NCBI GenBank assembly: GCA_947457285.1
Contig: CANGVZ010000108.1
Location: forward strand, 1 to 7,113
Source of the DNA: Flavobacteriales bacterium
GTDB taxonomy: Bacteria > Bacteroidota > Bacteroidia > Flavobacteriales_D > Sanyastnellaceae
Reading direction: 5' to 3'
DNA length: 7,113 nt
This document shows positions 1 to 5,581 of the stretch, in pieces (position 1 is the first letter of the stretch; every line of letters begins with the position of its first letter). The translations under genes were made by a program, and so were the position numbers. The notes under the pieces are model-generated. The model was given only the letters and a program-made list of their open reading frames with translations, was not told where the DNA came from and did no database searches.

Positions 1-1587
1 AGAAGAAGTCACGAAGAATTTTTTTATTCAAATGCGCCATTCATTTCGACATATTTTAATTGGATAGTTCTCGATAATCGCACTGTATCCTCGGATAAGG
101 TGGCAAGATTGGAGAAAGTTTTTTTTAATGATTTTACAGCAGATTCGGATCGTCGAAATCCTGATGATGTAAGCAATGTTAGAATAACCGATGTAGATAA
201 GAGCACGAAGTATGATAGCACACAGATGGTGTGGAAAACGTGGGTAGATATAGAGTTGACGAATTTGAATAGCTCTCGATTTTTATCGGAATATAAGACT
301 ACGATACAGTTAACCGAAGGTTGTTGGATTAGTGATTATTATTTGTTTGTGGGCGATAGAAAAGAGTTTGGGATTTTGGCTGAGAAAAAGTCAGCGATGT
401 GGATTTATTCTAGAATATTAAATCAAAGACGTGACCCGGGAATATTATATTATCTGAGTGGAAATAAGGTAGAGTTTAGGGTTTTTCCCTTCACTCAAAA
501 TGAAGTAAGGAGGACAGGAATTGAGTTTATTCACAAAGAACCTCTTAAAGTGATAATAGATGGGATTACGATTGAATTGGGTGCAGAAGACCAATCACAG
601 CAAGCAGTTATCGAGTCCGAAGATTTTATCTATATATCGCCGAAGGAGAAGAATAAATTACAATCCATAAATCGAACTCCATATTTTCATTTTATAGTAA
701 ATGCTTCCGAAAACCAAAATGAAAGAATCGAAGATTTTACTGGACGTATAGAGCAGTTTTGTAAAATGTACCCAAAGCTTTCTAATAATGCGAAAGTAAG
801 TTTGGTGAATAGTTATGTAAGCGAATTTGATTTGGAATCGGATTGGCGAAGTGCCTATTCAAATCACTTATTTGAAGGTGGTTTTTTTGTGGACAGGGCG
901 ATTAGGAGCACAATAGTGAATGCTTATCGAGCGAAGTCAGATTCTTATCCAGTTATTGTTTTAGTAAGTGATTCCATCGAAAATGCCATTTGGGAAAAGG
1001 ATTTCTCAGATCTTCAGTTTGCCTTACCGGACAGTGATTTCTTTTATGTACTTGGAAAGGGTGGTGAGAAAAAGAAGCACTCTCTTTTTAATAATCCTAC
1101 TGAGGCGCTGGAGTTTGAGGAGGATTCGTGTATGTTTTGTGATTCTGTATTAAGGTATGAATGTAGCGATGGTTCGGTAGCTTATTTAAAAGATAATAAT
1201 GAGCCGAGTTTGATTTTAAAGAAAGACTTTTTTACTCTTAATGAATCGGATATTAAAGATAAAAGTTGGTACTCCGCACTTGCGATGAAGGCCAAGTGGA
1301 ATTCTCAGATGCTTCATCCGGAAAATACAGATGAAGAGTGGCTTGGAATGGTACGGGCTAGTTTTACAACTAAAATCATGACACCTGTCACTTCTTATTT
1401 AGTGGTGGAAACAGAGGAACAAAAGGAAATGCTTAGAGCGAAGCAAGAGCAAGTTCTTTCTGGAAGTAGAATTGATGGATTGGATAATGAGACAATTCGA
1501 ATGAGTGAGCCTGGCTTAATTATGCTTGGTATTTTATTAATAATTTTATTGAGACTTCGAGATAGGTTAATTTTAAGAAGATCATAA
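1..1587 (+). CDS. VIT-domain surface protein with MSEP-type C-terminal sorting signal (5' end outside window)
   Basis: The 3' part of a large gene. The frame is open from base 1, giving 528 visible residues; the GTG at 100 is internal, not a start. Around residues 98-195 is a VIT-like domain, with the typical Ala/x-x-IYxxI followed by RDPGIL (R144-L149) and then FRVFPF. A von Willebrand A-like region follows from about residue 227 (PYFHFIVNASEN), where the DxSxS metal motif has become NASEN; a second hydrophobic strand is VIVLVSDS near 318. TPVTSYLVVE (461-470) resembles the end of VIT/VWA proteins. The C-terminus is MSEP (501-504), a 13-residue hydrophobic stretch (505-517), then an Arg-rich tail (RLRDRLILRRS): the three-part layout of exosortase substrates. 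From memory, MSEP-CTERM proteins are about 900 residues long and are encoded beside exosortase K. No exosortase lies in this window, so it would be upstream. The gene is more AT-rich than pheT. The alternative is an XrtN-system VIT protein, but the literal MSEP favours the former. Confidence 0.78.
   Translation, partial: RRSHEEFFYSNAPFISTYFNWIVLDNRTVSSDKVARLEKVFFNDFTADSDRRNPDDVSNVRITDVDKSTKYDSTQMVWKTWVDIELTNLNSSRFLSEYKTTIQLTEGCWISDYYLFVGDRKEFGILAEKKSAMWIYSRILNQRRDPGILYYLSGNKVEFRVFPFTQNEVRRTGIEFIHKEPLKVIIDGITIELGAEDQSQQAVIESEDFIYISPKEKNKLQSINRTPYFHFIVNASENQNERIEDFTGRIEQFCKMYPKLSNNAKVSLVNSYVSEFDLESDWRSAYSNHLFEGGFFVDRAIRSTIVNAYRAKSDSYPVIVLVSDSIENAIWEKDFSDLQFALPDSDFFYVLGKGGEKKKHSLFNNPTEALEFEEDSCMFCDSVLRYECSDGSVAYLKDNNEPSLILKKDFFTLNESDIKDKSWYSALAMKAKWNSQMLHPENTDEEWLGMVRASFTTKIMTPVTSYLVVETEEQKEMLRAKQEQVLSGSRIDGLDNETIRMSEPGLIMLGILLIILLRLRDRLILRRS
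1501..1584 (+). other. MSEP-CTERM-like protein sorting tail (within the CDS)
   Basis: The last 28 codons of the VIT-domain protein encode the signature MSEP, then a Gly/Leu/Ile hydrophobic helix (GLIMLGILLIILL), then a basic tail with five arginines (RLRDRLILRRS). This is the same order as PEP-CTERM tails: a short recognition motif, one membrane helix and a positive cytoplasmic end. By family knowledge an exosortase would recognise and process the protein near the MSEP motif at the membrane. That role is inferred from the pattern; the processing enzyme is not in view. Confidence 0.7.
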
Positions 1588-1618
1588 TATAAAATTATCA
1601 GCGAATATTCTTGTAAGA

Positions 1619-1652
1619 TTTGCAATAAAGTGAATTCGATGGATTAGCTTTG
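1619..1652 (+). promoter_or_regulatory. Candidate Bacteroidetes promoter for the 1675 gene
   Basis: A TTTG at 1619-1622 and TAGCTTTG at 1645-1652 match the Bacteroidetes -33 (TTTG) and -7 (TAnnTTTG) elements with a 22-bp spacer, at the long end of the usual range. The -7 box ends 22 nt before the ATG at 1675, implying a leader of roughly 15 nt. The match lies in the 87-nt gap after the MSEP gene and suggests the downstream gene has its own promoter. Confidence 0.45.
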
Positions 1653-1674
1653 AATCACATCACAAAAGAATTAT

Positions 1675-2151
1675 ATGAGCTTCGATTTAATGGTTTTTCG
1701 AAAAGAGGCTCCGCCTAAGACTCGCAAGGAGTTTATGCGCTGGTATAGCAATCAAGTCGAAAGCAACGTGGATGGCGATTATGATGATCCTGCAGTCACA
1801 TCTGAGGAGCTGAGAAATTGGTATATGGAAATGATTGAGACTTTTCCTCCAATGAGCGGTCCCTATATGAATGAAGATGATGATTCTCCTAATGTTACCG
1901 AGTATAATATGCGCAATGACTCAATTTATATGTCGTTCGCGTGGTCAGTGGCCGATGAGGCGCTCAGAACGGTTTTAAAACTGGCGGAAAAGCACGGTGT
2001 TGGTTTCTTCAACGTGAGCGACGATAAGGGAGGAATTTTATTTCCAGAAAATGGTAAACTAATTTCAATTAAGGAATTCCACAAAATTCAATCAGGAGCT
2101 GATTCAAATAAAGAATCAAAACCTTGGTGGAAATCGATATTTGGAAGTTAG
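1675..2151 (+). CDS. Conserved hypothetical protein, MSFDLMVF-type family (158 aa)
   Basis: A small acidic cytoplasmic protein without signal peptide or membrane segment. It begins MSFDLMVF, followed by KTRKEFMRWY, then LRNWYMEMIETFPPMSGPY (about residues 46-64), IYMSFAWSVADEA (about 84-96) and KHGVGFFNVSDDKGGILFP. I recall this pattern (Met-Ser-Phe/Tyr-Asp-Leu-Met-Val-Phe, a WxxxM..TFPPMNG block, an AFAWSVA block and a GVGFFDVS block) as a widespread uncharacterised bacterial family. I know no established function and assign none. The C-terminus KPWWKSIFGS looks like a short amphipathic tail. The ATG is chosen because the family motif starts exactly there and a promoter box lies 22 nt upstream. 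No Shine-Dalgarno sequence is seen. It stands alone between the MSEP gene and a repeat region, so context gives no clue to its job. Confidence 0.85.
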   Translation: MSFDLMVFRKEAPPKTRKEFMRWYSNQVESNVDGDYDDPAVTSEELRNWYMEMIETFPPMSGPYMNEDDDSPNVTEYNMRNDSIYMSFAWSVADEALRTVLKLAEKHGVGFFNVSDDKGGILFPENGKLISIKEFHKIQSGADSNKESKPWWKSIFGS

Positions 2152-2152
2152 A

Positions 2153-2266
2153 AGTGGGGATAGGGAGAGGGAATAGGAGTAGGAAGTAGGAGTATGAAAT
2201 AGGAAATAGGGAATAGGAATAGTAGTAGGAATAGGGGATACGGGATAGGGAATAGGAGGGTAGGCA
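2153..2266 (+). repeat. Purine-rich degenerate repeat tract (GGGAATAG-like)
   Basis: Immediately after the stop codon at 2151 comes about 110 bp of almost pure A/G with scattered T, built of irregular units such as GGGAATAG, GGAATAG, GGAGTA and GGAAATAG. Unit lengths vary between about 6 and 9 bp, so this is a decayed simple repeat rather than a clean array. It ends at the AT-rich TTAAATTAATTAA before position 2282. It contains no plausible gene; the open minus-strand frame across it is a by-product of the low complexity. Confidence 0.85.
2234..2260 (+). other. Potential G-quadruplex motif
   Basis: Within the purine tract, four runs of at least three G occur with short loops: GGGG (2234-2237), GGG (2242-2244), GGG (2248-2250) and GGG (2258-2260), with loops of 4, 3 and 7 nt. 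This satisfies the usual G3+N1-7 rule on the + strand. Folding is a prediction from pattern only; an earlier cluster at 2156-2171 has just three qualifying runs. Confidence 0.5.
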
Positions 2267-2281
2267 ATTAAATTAATTAAA

Positions 2282-2368
2282 ATGCATAAGTTGACTTTTG
2301 AAATTAACATCATAGCGCCTGTGGAAAAAGTATATGATGTTATGCTCGGATTGAGCAATAAATCCAGT
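2282..2368 (+). pseudogene. 5' remnant of an SRPBCC (START-like / AHSA1-type) gene
   Basis: The first 29 codons from the ATG at 2282 read MHKLTFEINI, then IAPVEKVYDVMLGLSNKSS. This is the typical first beta strand and first helix of Bacteroidetes SRPBCC-domain proteins (x-APVEKVYDVMLGL), which bind hydrophobic ligands and normally run to about 150 residues. After codon 29 the homology stops: the frame enters an 18-bp palindrome and then TTGTTCCC repeats, giving a low-complexity CSLVPLFL string. No downstream part of the gene is visible before msrB begins on the other strand. Upstream, the purine repeat occupies the place of a promoter and no TAnnTTTG box is seen. I infer a gene truncated by rearrangement at the repeats and not producing a folded protein. 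Family assignment rests on recognition of about 29 residues. Confidence 0.6.
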
Positions 2369-2379
2369 TCCAACTTTGC

Positions 2380-2397
2380 AATTCTGAATTCAGAATT
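2380..2397. repeat. 18-bp perfect palindrome
   Basis: AATTCTGAATTCAGAATT equals its own reverse complement over 18 bases, centred between 2388 and 2389, with the flanking bases not paired. It sits exactly between the end of SRPBCC homology and the TTGTTCCC array, so it may mark the rearrangement point. As it has no loop it would be a poor RNA hairpin, and no T-run follows, so it does not look like a terminator. Confidence 0.75.
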
Positions 2398-2410
2398 CCC
2401 GTTCTCGTTC

Positions 2411-2510
2411 TTGTTCCCTTGTTCCCTTGTTCCCTTGTTCCTTTGTTCCCTTGTTCCTTTGTTCCTTTGTTCCCTTGTTCCCTTGTTCCCTTGTTCCCGT
2501 TCTTGTTCCC
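2411..2510. repeat. Tandem array of 8-bp unit TTGTTCCC (about 12 copies)
   Basis: Eleven units run head to tail from 2411 to 2498, reading TTGTTCCC, or TTGTTCCT in units 4, 6 and 7 (2435, 2451 and 2459). A GTTC interruption at 2499-2502 precedes a twelfth unit at 2503-2510, and GTTC recurs at 2407-2410 and 2511-2514, bracketing the array. On the minus strand, the sense of msrB, it reads GGGAACAA. The last GTTC touches the msrB stop codon (2514-2516), so the array would form the start of the msrB 3' UTR. The unit length is not a multiple of three, so copy changes would shift any reading frame through it. It has no spacers and is not a CRISPR. Confidence 0.92.
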
Positions 2511-2513
2511 GTT

Positions 2514-3035
2514 CTATTTCTCCTGAAAGATCATCGCGCCGCTGTTCATGCAGTAGCGGAGTCCTGTTGGGCGGGGGCCGTCGTCGAATACGTGGCCTAA
2601 GTGGCCGCCACATCGCGCACATTCCACTTCTGTTCTAATCATGCCGTATGCCGCGTCCATGTTTTCTTTTACCCTGGTTTTATTAATTGGGGCATAGAAA
2701 CTTGGCCAACCGGTACCCGAATCAAACTTCGTTGTGGATGAAAATAGTGGAAGCCCACATCCAGCACAGTAATAAGTCCCGTCTTTCTTGTTGTTGTGAT
2801 AGGCATTTAAAAACGCTCGCTCAGTGCCTTCTTCTCGCAAAATGTAATATTGATTTTCCGTAAGAATGTTTTTCCAATCCTGCTCGGTACGACTAACGGG
2901 CTTGAGAGAGGTATCCGTGGGACTCAATGCCTTCACAGGTTTTTGAGTCTGTTCCACTTGTCCCGTGGTATTAGTGCATGCGAAAACAACTGTGACGGCT
3001 GCTCCCAAAAAGAGCAAGAGGATAATATTTTTCAT
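2514..3035 (-). CDS. msrB: Peptide-methionine (R)-S-oxide reductase MsrB, predicted lipoprotein
   Basis: Reduces methionine-R-sulfoxide in oxidised proteins. The 173-residue product starts at the ATG whose first base is 3035, because a signal peptide begins there (MKNIILLLFL, then GAAVTVVFAC). The upstream in-frame Met codons, first base 3071 and 3068, would put 11-12 extra residues before it. C20 follows V-F-A, an acceptable though not ideal lipobox, so the enzyme is probably anchored in the cell envelope. A linker of about 25 residues leads to the SelR domain (about 50-170): zinc-type CxxC pairs at C90/C93 and C139/C142, GTGWPSFYAPI (107-117), GGHLGHVFDDGPRPTGLRY (143-161) and catalytic C162 in RYCMNSGAM. 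All key residues are present. It is transcribed divergently from pheT and ends against the 8-bp repeat array. A TATTTTCG box (revcomp of 3056-3063) lies 20 nt before the start. Confidence 0.95.
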   Translation of the reverse strand: MKNIILLLFLGAAVTVVFACTNTTGQVEQTQKPVKALSPTDTSLKPVSRTEQDWKNILTENQYYILREEGTERAFLNAYHNNKKDGTYYCAGCGLPLFSSTTKFDSGTGWPSFYAPINKTRVKENMDAAYGMIRTEVECARCGGHLGHVFDDGPRPTGLRYCMNSGAMIFQEK

Positions 3036-3055
3036 GATGTATTTGGTTGTAAACT

Positions 3056-3063
3056 CGAAAATA
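3056..3063 (-). promoter_or_regulatory. Candidate -7 box for msrB (TATTTTCG)
   Basis: The reverse complement of 3056-3063 is TATTTTCG, one base from the Bacteroidetes TAnnTTTG -7 element. It lies 20 nt before the msrB ATG, similar to the spacing at the other genes here. I could not find a convincing -33 element, so this rests on the box and its position only. Confidence 0.33.
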
Positions 3064-3084
3064 ACCATCAAGAGGGCTTCTTAG

Positions 3085-3115
3085 TTTACTATTAGTATAT
3101 TTTGGGTTAATTTCG
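3085..3115 (+). promoter_or_regulatory. Candidate promoter for pheT
   Basis: TTTA (3085-3088), 19 bp, then TAATTTCG (3108-3115) resembles the Bacteroidetes TTTG-N19-TAnnTTTG promoter with one mismatch in each element. The -7 box is followed directly by CGCC and ends 21 nt before the ATG. A nearby TATATTTTG (3096-3104) has one base too many for the consensus and is the weaker alternative. Confidence 0.4.
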
Positions 3116-3136
3116 CGCCTCTCAAAATCATCGGAT

Positions 3137-5581
3137 ATGAAAATCTCTTACAGTTGGCTCAAAGATTATTTGCCTTGCGATCTCTCTCCAGAAAAAATGG
3201 GGGAGGTGCTCACGGCTATTGGTTTAGAAGTGGAGGCGATTGAGCCTGTAGAGGTTATTCCTGGCGGTCTCAAGGGTGTGGTAGTAGGAGAGGTGCTTAC
3301 CCGCGAAAAACACCCCGACGCTGACCGTCTGAGCATTACTACGGTCAACCTCGGTGAGGGCGAGCCAGTGCAAATTGTTTGTGGTGCTCCGAATGTCGCT
3401 GCCGGCCAGAAAGTGCTGGTGGCTACTGTGGGTGCTACGCTCTATCCAAAATCAGGTGAATCTTTTGTTATCAAGAAAAGCAAGATACGCGGCGCTGAAT
3501 CCCATGGTATGATCTGCGCTGAAGATGAATTGGGACTCGGCGAAAGTCACGATGGCATCATGGTACTCGATGCTGCTGCTGTTCCGGGTACGCCTGCGGC
3601 GACATTCTTGAATATCGAAACAGATTTCACTTTGGAAATTGGTCTTACCCCCAATCGAACCGATGCATTTTCTCATTTTGGTGTAGCGCGTGATTTAAAG
3701 GCAGCATTAAAGAATATGGAAGGTGGTTTGAATCTTCAGACCAACCTCATTTTACCCAAAACAAAATCTCTCACCGCTGGAGCGAATGGCAACATCACAA
3801 TCGAAGTAACAGATACGGCAGATTGCCCTCGATACGCCGGTATTGTAGTGAAAGGATTGAAGGTTGGTGAATCTCCAAAATGGTTGAGAGATCGCTTGAA
3901 TACCATTGGTGTAAGCCCAATCAATAATGTAGTGGATATTACAAACTATATCCAACACGAAATCGGCCCACCGCTTCATGCTTTTGATTTGTCAAAAGTT
4001 TCAGGAAATAAAATCGTTGTGCGCCGCGGAAAACAGAATGAGAAATTCGTGACGCTTGATGGCGTAGAACGTGAATTGAACGAAACTGATTTGATGATTT
4101 GCAATGCCACCGAACCGATGTGTATCGCTGGAGTGTTTGGTGGAAAGGATAGCGGTGTCGCGGATAGCACAACGGAAATTTTCCTTGAAAGTGCTTATTT
4201 CAATCCTGTTGTGGTGCGCAAAACTGCGCGTCATCATGCCTTACACACGGATGCATCTTTCCGATTTGAACGCGGAGCAGATGTAGAAAAAGTAGTATTC
4301 GCTTTGGAAAGAGCTGCCTTGATGTTGGAAGAAATTTGTGGAGGGAAAATAGATGGCGGTCTCGTAGATTACTATCCGAATAAGCTCGCGAAGGCTGAAG
4401 TTTTGTTTTCGTATAAAAATGCTACACGACTTATTGGACAGGAGATTCCGAAGGAGCGCATCAAGAGTATTTTAAATGATTTGGAGATTGAAATTGCCAG
4501 TGAGAATGACGATCAATTGAAGTTGGTCATTCCTCACTACAGAGCGGATGTAACGCGTGAGGCAGATGTGATTGAAGATATTTTGAGAATCTATGGATTT
4601 GATAATATCGCTTTCCCTACAAGCTTGCATTCTTCTATTAGCTATGCGCCAAAGCCCGATCGCGAAAAAATCCAGCATCGCGTTTCCGATATGTTGGCTG
4701 CACGTGGTTTCAATGAGATCATGGGCATGTCGCTCACTAAGGCGAAGTATGCATCTATAGTTAATGACGATTTTATCAGCGATGAAACAGCTGTGAAATT
4801 GTTGAATCCACTGAGTCAAGATTTGGGAATCATGCGTCAGTCTCTGCTTTTCGGTGGACTTGAATCTATTGAACTCAACCAGAATCACAAGAATCCGGAT
4901 TTGAAATTGTATGAATTCGGTAAGGTGTATCACAAGGCGGGCGATGCTTACAAAGAGAAGTATCAAATGGGTATTTGGCTAACCGGCGCGCGCCAACCTG
5001 AATCTTGGAACAATGCTAACAACGCCGTGGCGATTCATGATCTCAAAGCTGCTGTGGATGCGGTGTTGAGCGCTGCGGGTATCAAAAACGCAGTCCTCAA
5101 CGCAACTCAAAGTGAGATTTGGTCGGAGGCAATGAGTGTTAGTGTAAATAAAAAGACCATTGTAAGATGGGGACGCGTTGCCGCTTCATTACGCAAGGCT
5201 TTTGATATCAAACAAGATGTCTACTACGCTGAAATCGATTGGGATCAATTGATACAAGTGCTTCCAAAAAATAATATTCAGTATTCAGCTCCGGAGAAAT
5301 ATCCTGCTGTGCGTCGCGACTTGAGCTTGTTGATGGACAAGCAAGTGCAGTTTATGGAAATCGAAAAGATTGCCTACGAAACAGAGCGCAAGCTTCTGAA
5401 GGAAGTAGGATTATTTGACGTTTATGAAGGTAAAAATCTCGAATCGGGTAAGAAGTCTTATGCTGTGAGTTTCATTTTACAAGATGCGTCAAAGACCATG
5501 ACTGATCAGCAAGTGGATGCGACCATGCAAAAAATCAGCAAGGCTCTTGATGAAAAGTTGGGTGCAAAAATCCGCTCTTAA
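3137..5581 (+). CDS. pheT: Phenylalanine--tRNA ligase beta subunit
   Basis: Beta chain of the alpha2/beta2 cytoplasmic enzyme that charges tRNA-Phe; PheS, the catalytic alpha chain, is not in this window. The 814-residue length is normal for the bacterial form and all domains are present in order. They are the N-terminal MKISYSWLKDYL; an EMAP/OB-type tRNA-binding domain (about 42-150, with HPDADRL at 59-65 and VCGAPN at 81-86); the B3/B4 editing domain (about 215-400, with GPPLHAFDL at 277-285 and ESAYFNP at 351-357); B5 (about 418-490, with DVTREADVIEDILRIYGFDN); the catalytic-like core (about 505-700); and a C-terminal FDX-ACB anticodon-binding domain (about 718-814, starting APEKYPAVRRDLS). 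No break is seen. It is apparently transcribed alone, divergent from msrB, and its stop codon overlaps that of ald on the opposite strand. No Shine-Dalgarno is seen before the ATG. Confidence 0.98.
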   Translation: MKISYSWLKDYLPCDLSPEKMGEVLTAIGLEVEAIEPVEVIPGGLKGVVVGEVLTREKHPDADRLSITTVNLGEGEPVQIVCGAPNVAAGQKVLVATVGATLYPKSGESFVIKKSKIRGAESHGMICAEDELGLGESHDGIMVLDAAAVPGTPAATFLNIETDFTLEIGLTPNRTDAFSHFGVARDLKAALKNMEGGLNLQTNLILPKTKSLTAGANGNITIEVTDTADCPRYAGIVVKGLKVGESPKWLRDRLNTIGVSPINNVVDITNYIQHEIGPPLHAFDLSKVSGNKIVVRRGKQNEKFVTLDGVERELNETDLMICNATEPMCIAGVFGGKDSGVADSTTEIFLESAYFNPVVVRKTARHHALHTDASFRFERGADVEKVVFALERAALMLEEICGGKIDGGLVDYYPNKLAKAEVLFSYKNATRLIGQEIPKERIKSILNDLEIEIASENDDQLKLVIPHYRADVTREADVIEDILRIYGFDNIAFPTSLHSSISYAPKPDREKIQHRVSDMLAARGFNEIMGMSLTKAKYASIVNDDFISDETAVKLLNPLSQDLGIMRQSLLFGGLESIELNQNHKNPDLKLYEFGKVYHKAGDAYKEKYQMGIWLTGARQPESWNNANNAVAIHDLKAAVDAVLSAAGIKNAVLNATQSEIWSEAMSVSVNKKTIVRWGRVAASLRKAFDIKQDVYYAEIDWDQLIQVLPKNNIQYSAPEKYPAVRRDLSLLMDKQVQFMEIEKIAYETERKLLKEVGLFDVYEGKNLESGKKSYAVSFILQDASKTMTDQQVDATMQKISKALDEKLGAKIRS

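Noticed and set aside
119..126. Run of eight T in the first gene as a frameshift or slippage site
   Set aside because: The frame continues intact for over 480 codons with domain-like content on both sides; nothing indicates programmed shifting.
1588..1674. Terminator or small RNA after the MSEP gene
   Set aside because: The 87-nt gap is AT-rich without a stable inverted repeat; only the promoter-like boxes could be supported.
2411..2510. Possible CRISPR array
   Set aside because: Units are 8 bp, contiguous and without spacers; no cas genes in the window.
2116..2622. A 168-residue minus-strand frame across the repeat region
   Set aside because: Its content is a translation of the repeats (GNKGTREQ) and the antisense of the flanking gene ends; no domain or credible start.
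2282..2638. A 118-residue plus-strand frame through the repeat array and the msrB end
   Set aside because: Only the first ~29 codons resemble a protein. The rest is repeat-derived (CSLVPLFL) and then antisense to the conserved end of msrB.
3036..3071. Upstream ATG starts for msrB (first base 3071 and 3068)
   Set aside because: They would place MMVIFEFTTKYI before a clear signal peptide that starts at the Met with first base 3035, and would overlap the candidate -7 box at 3056-3063.
3137..5581. Several minus-strand frames of 60-164 codons opposite pheT
   Set aside because: They lie wholly within the conserved pheT coding sequence and show no recognisable protein features; shadows.
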